Assembly (NCBI GenBank): GCA_025451675.1
Contig: JANWJZ010000047.1
Coordinates: forward strand, 1-48,683
Length of the DNA stretch: 48,683 bases
Source of the DNA: Halanaerobiales bacterium
GTDB taxonomy: Bacteria; Bacillota; Halanaerobiia; Halanaerobiales; DTU029
Direction: 5' to 3'
The position numbers and the translations under genes were made by a program. Shown piece after piece: positions 43,832 to 48,683 of the stretch. Under the pieces are notes generated by a model. The model was given only the letters and a program-made list of their open reading frames with translations, had not been told where the DNA came from and did not search any database. The stretch's first letter is position 1, and every line of letters starts with the position of its first letter.

Positions 43832-44731
43832 ATGTTTTTGTTATCAAGAGAAGATTTTCTTAGATTATCTCTGGAAACAAACCTTTTTTTCCAGAGAATC
43901 ATGAAAGAACACCTCTTTTTTATAGAAACCAGTTTGCAACCTATAGAAACTGCCAGGATAGCAGAAGCAGACCGTTTAAAGAAAAATTTCGAAGAACTCC
44001 TGGAAGAGTCAGTTGATTATGCCCAAAGGATCAATTTATCTGAAGAGGCTATCCATTCAAATGAATTTGTAACTCCCTATACCTTAAAGGCAGAAAAAAG
44101 AAGCTCCCGGTTAACCGGGGCCAGCATAAATACAGATATAACAAAAAGGGAGCTTGCTTTATTTGGAACCCAGGAGTACTATACCGAACGGTTAGATTTA
44201 GACATCAGGGATCTCAATGCCAGATCATTAAGCCTGCTTCAAGAAGTAATTAACTACCAGAGGAATATACTGGCCCTTTCCCTGCGCTGTGAAATATTTA
44301 TTACCCTATATGCTGATCTGCTCTCACATGTCACCCAGGAAGCAGAATATTACCAGGAAAGATTAACAGCCCTGCAAAACAGGAGATTGCCAAGAAGAAC
44401 TCTCTGTGAAGAACTTAACTTCTGGAATCATGTAATGGGAGATCATGCCCGCTTTATCGCCTGTATGTTGGATCCAACTGAAGTGAGGCTCAGGGAAGCA
44501 GCTGAAAATATTGCAGAAAGATTTGATATACTGATCGAAAGATGTATGAGGACACCGGAAAGGGAGATAATCGGGCGGAGCCTGGCAGCTACAGAAAGAG
44601 TCAGAAACTTTAAGAGGGCCGCAACAGAGGGGATACTGGCCTGTGAAATAATATCCATAATTCTTCCCCTTCTGGCAGATCATGTGCTCCGGGAAGCCAA
44701 TCACTATCTCAGGATTTTAAGGGAATATTAA
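43832..44731 (+). CDS. DUF2935 protein (ferritin-like helical bundle)
   Basis: 299 residues, almost all helical, with two homologous halves. Likely metal-ligand positions recur: Glu15, Glu26-His27 (KEHLFFIE) and His166, Glu172 (HVTQEAEYY) for one site; His200, His205 (FWNHVMGDHARF) and His284, Glu288, His291 (DHVLREANHYL) for the other. DUF2935 proteins are hemerythrin/ferritin-like and may bind a di-metal centre; no activity is established. ATG 43832 is only 2 bases from AGGAGG, so the in-frame TTG at 43838, 8 bases away, may be the real start. It is monocistronic. Confidence 0.75.
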   Translation: MFLLSREDFLRLSLETNLFFQRIMKEHLFFIETSLQPIETARIAEADRLKKNFEELLEESVDYAQRINLSEEAIHSNEFVTPYTLKAEKRSSRLTGASINTDITKRELALFGTQEYYTERLDLDIRDLNARSLSLLQEVINYQRNILALSLRCEIFITLYADLLSHVTQEAEYYQERLTALQNRRLPRRTLCEELNFWNHVMGDHARFIACMLDPTEVRLREAAENIAERFDILIERCMRTPEREIIGRSLAATERVRNFKRAATEGILACEIISIILPLLADHVLREANHYLRILREY

Positions 44732-44739
44732 TAAATCAT

Positions 44740-44770
44740 TAAGGCTATTGAGAATCTTCCAATAGCCTTA
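44740..44770. terminator. stem-loop after the DUF2935 gene
   Basis: An 11-bp stem (44740-44750 with 44760-44770, 9-base loop) 9 bases past the DUF2935 stop. The following bases are only A/T-mixed, so it is a weak or atypical terminator. Confidence 0.5.
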
Positions 44771-44805
44771 AAATTTATTGCAAGTCTTATACCATATTTT
44801 CATAT

Positions 44806-44832
44806 AAAAAAACCTTCCCTGAATAAGGAAGG
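44806..44832 (-). terminator. terminator of the gntR-dehydratase-aldolase-DUF2200 operon
   Basis: A CCTTCC/GGAAGG stem (44813-44818 with 44827-44832) is followed on the minus strand by seven T. It lies 16 bases past the DUF2200 stop. Confidence 0.75.
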
Positions 44833-44848
44833 CCTGGTTAATGTAATA

Positions 44849-45202
44849 TCAACTTTTCCGCAAAATCTTCTCCATGGGTTTCCCCTTTGCCAGCTCATCT
44901 ATTAACTTATCCAGATAACGGATATTCTGCATCGTTGGTTCCTCTATATCTTCGACCCGGACACCACAGATTACGCCTTTAATCAAACTGCGTAAAGGAT
45001 TTAATTGGGGAGCCTCGGCAAAAAAGGTCTCAAAGTCTACCTCTTTTTCTATCCCGGCTTCTAACTCATCCTGGCTATACCCTGTCAGCCAGCGGATAAT
45101 TTCATCAACTTCTTCTTTAGTCCGACCCTTTTTTTCCGCCTTGGTAACATAAAGGGGATAAATTTTTGAAAAACTCATCTTATAGATTTTATGTGTACTC
45201 AA
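44849..45202 (-). CDS. DUF2200 family protein
   Basis: 117 residues. [37 protein letters not shown] and [22 protein letters not shown] are the conserved parts of DUF2200, small soluble proteins of unknown function that nearly fill the family length. Translation starts at TTG with GGAGG close upstream; the TTGA overlaps the aldolase stop, so it is translated with it. Its place as last gene of a sugar-acid operon is probably incidental to its general role, as the family occurs widely, but coupling hints at co-regulation. Confidence 0.85.
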   Translation of the reverse strand: MSTHKIYKMSFSKIYPLYVTKAEKKGRTKEEVDEIIRWLTGYSQDELEAGIEKEVDFETFFAEAPQLNPLRSLIKGVICGVRVEDIEEPTMQNIRYLDKLIDELAKGKPMEKILRKS

Positions 45203-46101
45203 ATTACACCCTCCGCCCTTCTGATAATCTCTTTAATCCTGTTGATCTGGCTGCTATCCAGTGCTTTGACCGGCTCCTTGCAGACTGCCTCAATCCCTGT
45301 GCCCATCAAAGCAGCCGCCTGTTTGATAGCCGGGAAAAAGGGTTGTGAAACTTTATATATCCCCATCAGGATACTTATCTTTTTGCTGTTACGGGCAATA
45401 GTGGTAAAATCCTTATCCTGATAGGCTTGATATAATTCTGCAAAGAGGACTGGTACTACATTGGAGAGGCCGCCAATTAACCCATCTCCTCCAGCCAGTA
45501 AATTGGGCAGGAAGTACTCATCAAAACCGGAATAGACAGCAAAGTCCTTTTCCGGTAACCCTTCCTTTACCTCTGCAATAATCTCCCTTGTATTACTTAT
45601 CGAATCCATTGTATCCTTGATTCCCTTGATATTATCAAAATCCCTGGCCAGTTGGTATATCAATTCTACCGGCATATTTACACCACTGCGGTCAGGGAAA
45701 TTGTAAAGATAGATATTCCCCTCAACGTTTTCAGCAATCAATTTATAATATTCATACAGGGTCTCCTGGTTAAACTGGAAGAAATAAGGGGTAATCACGG
45801 CAACACCATGTGCTCCCTTTTCCACTGCATACTGGCTCAGTTCAATTACCTCATCAACCACTGTCCCACCAGTTCCGATTAAGACCGGAATCCTGCCGGC
45901 TACTGTCTCCAGGACAAAGGAAATAAAGTCTTTCTTTTCAGCCATACCCATGGCAAAAAACTCACCGATGCTGCCTAAAAAGAGTATTCCATTCACTCCA
46001 GCATCAATTAAATGGTTAATATGCCTCTCATTACCTTTATAATCAATTGTCCTGTCTTTATTAAATACTGTAATACTTGGTGTGATGATTCCCTTGATCA
46101 A
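45199..46101 (-). CDS. DHDPS/NAL-family aldolase, YjhH/YagE-like 2-keto-3-deoxy sugar-acid aldolase
   Basis: 300 residues, a (beta/alpha)8 barrel. The carboxylate-binding loop is GSIGEF (43-48), the catalytic Tyr is Tyr133 ([10 protein letters not shown]) and the Schiff-base Lys is Lys162 (GIKDT). It lies 19 bases after a YjhG-type dehydratase, the same pairing as yjhG-yjhH and yagF-yagE of E. coli. It therefore most likely splits a 2-keto-3-deoxy-aldonate to pyruvate and an aldehyde (glycolaldehyde if the substrate is a pentonate). Start is TTG with GGGGGG 6 bases upstream. Dihydrodipicolinate synthase is less likely because no lysine genes are near. Confidence 0.82.
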   Translation of the reverse strand: MIKGIITPSITVFNKDRTIDYKGNERHINHLIDAGVNGILFLGSIGEFFAMGMAEKKDFISFVLETVAGRIPVLIGTGGTVVDEVIELSQYAVEKGAHGVAVITPYFFQFNQETLYEYYKLIAENVEGNIYLYNFPDRSGVNMPVELIYQLARDFDNIKGIKDTMDSISNTREIIAEVKEGLPEKDFAVYSGFDEYFLPNLLAGGDGLIGGLSNVVPVLFAELYQAYQDKDFTTIARNSKKISILMGIYKVSQPFFPAIKQAAALMGTGIEAVCKEPVKALDSSQINRIKEIIRRAEGVI

Positions 46102-46120
46102 ATCAATCCCCCCAATATAT

Positions 46121-47857
46121 TTATTGGCCTATATCCGGTTCTTTCGTAATGTAAGCACCCTTCATCCCTGAAGTGGCCAGTTGTGTATACAATCCAAGAA
46201 TACCCCTGGTATACCTGGGTTCTGGCCTTTCCCACTTTTTAAAGCGCTCTGCCAGTATTTTTTCTATCTCTGCACCCTCTTTTTTCTCACCATTTATACC
46301 AACTATATTTAAAGAACGGTTATTTATATCTATCTCAATAAGATCATTATCTTCAACAAGAGCTATCGGCCCGCCTTCCACAGCTTCAGGGGAAACATGG
46401 CCGATGGCCGGCCCCCTGGTTGCACCGGAAAAACGGCCGTCTGTTATGAGGGCTATGGAACTGGCCAGTTCCGGATCTGAGGCAATGGCCTCAGTAGTAT
46501 AAAACATCTCCGGCATTCCGGAGCCTTTTGGCCCTTCATAACGGATAATGATTACATCACCTGGCTTAATCTCTTTCTGCAATACCGCCTCCATAGCATC
46601 CTCTTCCCGGTCAAAGACCCGGGCTTTACCGAGTAGATAACACATTCCCGCCGGTAAGGCAGAATGTTTAACAATGGCTCCATCCGGAGCCAGATTACCC
46701 CGCAAGACTGCTATGGCGCCTTCCTGCTGGATCGGTGTATCTACCGGAAAGATTACCCTGTCCGGGTCAGGCATATTCTCCGGCCTTTTCTCCATACCCT
46801 TCAGATAGGGGAAATCGGCAAGAGACTCCAGGTTCTCACCCAATGTCCTTCCGGTTACAGTCAGGACATCCAGGTGTAAATGTTTCTTTATCCTCTTCAT
46901 GACCTCCGGTACACCACCGGAATACCAGAAGTACTGGGTTGCATACTCCCCGCTGGGGATGGTATTGACCAGGAAGGGTACTTCCCTATGAATCCTGTCA
47001 AACAAATCTGCATCCAGTTCAATATCCAGTTCATAGGCAATAGCAGGTAAATGTAAAAGGGCATTACTGGAACCACCAATGGCAGCATGAACTGCAATGG
47101 CATTTTCAAAGGCCTCTTTTGTTATTATATCCCGGACAGTGATACCTTTTTCAACCAGATACATCAAATAATGGGCTGCCAATTCTGTCATCTGCTCTAA
47201 ATAGGGTGAATCGGCAGGTATTAAGGCCGCACCCGGTAAAGCCAGGCCAAGGGCCTCAGCCATTACCTGCATAGTGGAAGCTGTACCCATAAACTGACAG
47301 GCCCCGCAGGTAGGACAGGCTGCAAGCTGGGAAGCCAGATACTTCTCTTTCGGTATCTCCCCCCTCCTATACTGGGCATAATACCGGGCTGTCATATCAA
47401 CAGTGGTCCCATCCTTGCCGGGAGCCATGGAACCACCCGGAACATGGATTGTAGGCAAATTAATCCTTCCAGCAGCCATTAGATGCCCAGGTACTGCCTT
47501 ATCACAGGAAGAGATCATCACTAAACCGTCATGTGGGGTCGCCTCAGCCTGGATCTCCACCATATTGGCAATCATTTCCCGGGAAACCAGTGAATAATTC
47601 ATCCCATCATGGCCCTGAGCAATACCATCACACATATCACTGACATAAAAGGAAGCTCCTTTTCCTCCCCCTCTGGCCAGACTCCTTATAGCAACCTCTA
47701 CCAGTTTATCGAGGTGGAAACTACCTGGATGGCCGTAGCCATATGTACTGCTGACCATAATCTGTGGTTTTGCCAGGTCCTCTATACTCCAGTCCATTCC
47801 CAATTTAAGTGCATCCAATTCTGGCCCGATTTCCCGTATTCTTTGGCTTTTTAACAT
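46121..47857 (-). CDS. IlvD/Edd-family aldonate dehydratase, YjhG/YagF-like
   Basis: 578 residues. FeS-cluster cysteines are in VSDMCDG (Cys76), SSCDK (Cys118) and the CPTCGAC set (181-187); GHPGSFHLD (42-50) replaces the NPC motif of IlvD and Edd. This set is that of D-xylonate dehydratases YjhG/YagF rather than dihydroxyacid dehydratase. It would remove water from a sugar acid (D-xylonate or a related pentonate or hexonate) to give the 2-keto-3-deoxy acid used by the aldolase downstream. ATG with AGGGGTG 5 bases upstream. It lies 20 bases after the gntR gene. E. coli YjhG is longer (about 655). Substrate not proven; IlvD is the main alternative. Confidence 0.8.
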   Translation of the reverse strand: MLKSQRIREIGPELDALKLGMDWSIEDLAKPQIMVSSTYGYGHPGSFHLDKLVEVAIRSLARGGGKGASFYVSDMCDGIAQGHDGMNYSLVSREMIANMVEIQAEATPHDGLVMISSCDKAVPGHLMAAGRINLPTIHVPGGSMAPGKDGTTVDMTARYYAQYRRGEIPKEKYLASQLAACPTCGACQFMGTASTMQVMAEALGLALPGAALIPADSPYLEQMTELAAHYLMYLVEKGITVRDIITKEAFENAIAVHAAIGGSSNALLHLPAIAYELDIELDADLFDRIHREVPFLVNTIPSGEYATQYFWYSGGVPEVMKRIKKHLHLDVLTVTGRTLGENLESLADFPYLKGMEKRPENMPDPDRVIFPVDTPIQQEGAIAVLRGNLAPDGAIVKHSALPAGMCYLLGKARVFDREEDAMEAVLQKEIKPGDVIIIRYEGPKGSGMPEMFYTTEAIASDPELASSIALITDGRFSGATRGPAIGHVSPEAVEGGPIALVEDNDLIEIDINNRSLNIVGINGEKKEGAEIEKILAERFKKWERPEPRYTRGILGLYTQLATSGMKGAYITKEPDIGQ

Positions 47858-47877
47858 ATTAACACCCCTGCCTCCTA

Positions 47878-48561
47878 TTATTTTTGAGTAGACATCTTCT
47901 CTATCGTTCTATCCAGATGCTCTGCCATCAGCTGTTGTGCTTTAGTCACATCCTCCGCCTTGATGGCCTCAATTATTCTGATATGATAATATAGTCCATC
48001 AGTATTCCCTAATCTCTCCACAATCTTTTTCATTGTTTCCTCTAATATATCATTTATTATATAGTTCACCTTGTTCAGTATAGGATTATCGGCCATATGG
48101 GCCAGGGCCATATGAAACTTTAGATCCAGCTGTGCAAACTTCTCCAGGTCATCTTTATTTTTCTCCATATCATGATAGATTTCTTCCAGTCTTTTAATAT
48201 CATCCTGGGTGGCTTTTTGTAAAGCAATCCCGATAGTCCCCACTTCGACTATCTTCCTGTATTCCAGGATTTTTATTATATCCGGCCTATCCAGCAGGAA
48301 AAAGGGAAGCATTTCATTAAAATAGGATTCAGCCAGGGAATCCCGGACAAAGGTCCCCTCACCATGCCGTACCTCCAGTATACCAAGAGCTACCAGTTTA
48401 TGGATGGCCTCCCTGATACTTACCCTGCTGACACCCAGGATTTCGCATAACTGGTTTTCGGATGGGATTTTACTTCCCGGTTCCCAGTCACCTTTTATGA
48501 TTTTCTCTTTAAGTTGCTGAAAAACCTGTTCACTGATACTATCCCTCTTGAGCCTTCTCAT
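47878..48561 (-). CDS. FadR-subfamily GntR transcriptional regulator
   Basis: 227 residues. The N-terminal winged helix-turn-helix (about 8-72) shows [22 protein letters not shown] and GEGTFV. The C-terminal all-helical FCD domain has metal-ligand candidates Asp146, His150, His193 and His215, which in this subfamily bind a metal and a small carboxylate. It is first in an operon with the dehydratase and aldolase, so the effector is likely a sugar acid or its 2-keto-3-deoxy form. ATG with GGAGG 6 bases upstream. A palindrome just beyond its promoter suggests autoregulation. Confidence 0.9.
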   Translation of the reverse strand: MRRLKRDSISEQVFQQLKEKIIKGDWEPGSKIPSENQLCEILGVSRVSIREAIHKLVALGILEVRHGEGTFVRDSLAESYFNEMLPFFLLDRPDIIKILEYRKIVEVGTIGIALQKATQDDIKRLEEIYHDMEKNKDDLEKFAQLDLKFHMALAHMADNPILNKVNYIINDILEETMKKIVERLGNTDGLYYHIRIIEAIKAEDVTKAQQLMAEHLDRTIEKMSTQK

Positions 48562-48577
48562 TTTAATCCTCCATGTA

Positions 48578-48601
48578 AACTTGTAAGATGTATTACAAGT
48601 T
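48578..48601. promoter_or_regulatory. GntR-type operator palindrome
   Basis: Perfect 9-base arms AACTTGTAA (48578-48586) and TTACAAGTT (48593-48601) with a 6-base centre. The TTGTAA...TTACAA style suits a FadR-type GntR dimer. It starts 2 bases downstream of the -10 box, over the transcription start, where a bound repressor would block the operon. Confidence 0.75.
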
Positions 48602-48602
48602 C

Positions 48603-48631
48603 ATTGTATATGAATAACCTAATGTTGTCAA
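48603..48631 (-). promoter_or_regulatory. sigma-A promoter of the sugar-acid operon
   Basis: TTGACA (48626-48631), 17-base spacer, TACAAT (48603-48608) on the minus strand. It drives gntR, the dehydratase, the aldolase and DUF2200. From 48632 to the window end I see no gene. Confidence 0.88.
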
Positions 48632-48683
48632 TTACTACCCTTGTTTTTGTAAGTATCCCTATTTTTTTAGTATTATAAGGCTA

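Noticed and set aside
45199-47857. Reading the dehydratase/aldolase pair as ilvD and dapA of amino-acid synthesis
   Set aside because: The FeS motif pattern, the yjhG-yjhH-like pairing and the FadR-type regulator fit sugar-acid breakdown better, and no other ilv or dap gene is present.

Overview
The window looks like a chromosomal segment of an A+T-rich, anaerobic, carbohydrate-using member of the Bacillota, most plausibly a halophile of the Halanaerobiales type (Halocella/Iocasia-like). This rests on strong AGGAGG ribosome sites, sigma-A promoters, frequent TTG/GTG starts, a clade-II single-chain PurL, AddAB in place of RecBCD, and a block of monovalent-cation genes. The genus is an inference. 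No rRNA, tRNA, CRISPR array or intact insertion sequence was seen, and no gene-free stretch exceeds about 250 bases.

Layout. 1-8.1 kb (minus strand): the 5' end of a peptide-type solute-binding protein, an ABC-2 exporter pair, and a MacAB-like operon (ATPase, lipoprotein adaptor, double-FtsX permease, and a second ATPase carrying a C-terminal AbrB/SpoVT-like domain). 8.2-9.8 kb: divergent membrane proteins of the YesL (DUF624) and Yip1 types. 9.8-16.7 kb: an ion-homeostasis block with two full-length DUF1538 paralogues, a small IS1634-like transposase fragment between them, a tandem P-II-like protein and, convergently, the TrkA/TrkH potassium uptake pair behind a perfect consensus promoter. 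16.8-20.7 kb: a GH94 sugar phosphorylase divergent from a type-Ic aspartate aminotransferase, with a perfect 16-bp palindrome between them. 20.8-29.5 kb: PurL, whose glutaminase nucleophile Cys reads as Gly, a GH95 glycosidase and RecJ.

29.6-34.7 kb: three genes that together resemble AddAB cut into parts: an FeS PD-(D/E)XK nuclease, a UvrD-type helicase and an AddB-like P-loop protein. 34.9-37.9 kb: a DUF3800 protein, an AviRa-like 23S rRNA methyltransferase and a membrane-anchored HEAT-repeat protein. 37.9-43.6 kb: a conventional addBA operon. The window therefore holds two AddAB-type machines and RecJ within about 16 kb. 43.8-48.6 kb: a DUF2935 protein, then an operon gntR - YjhG-type aldonate dehydratase - YjhH-type 2-keto-3-deoxy-sugar-acid aldolase - DUF2200, headed by a TTGACA/TACAAT promoter overlapped downstream by a GntR-like palindrome.

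How the parts fit. The DUF1538/P-II and Trk genes likely handle Na+/K+ balance in a salty habitat, with the P-II protein as a possible nucleotide-sensing regulator of the DUF1538 transporter. GH94, GH95 and the dehydratase/aldolase operon point to breakdown of plant-type oligosaccharides and sugar acids. The most promising candidates for undescribed biology are the split AddAB-like operon, the DUF1538 pair with its tandem P-II protein, and the ABC ATPase-AbrB fusion.
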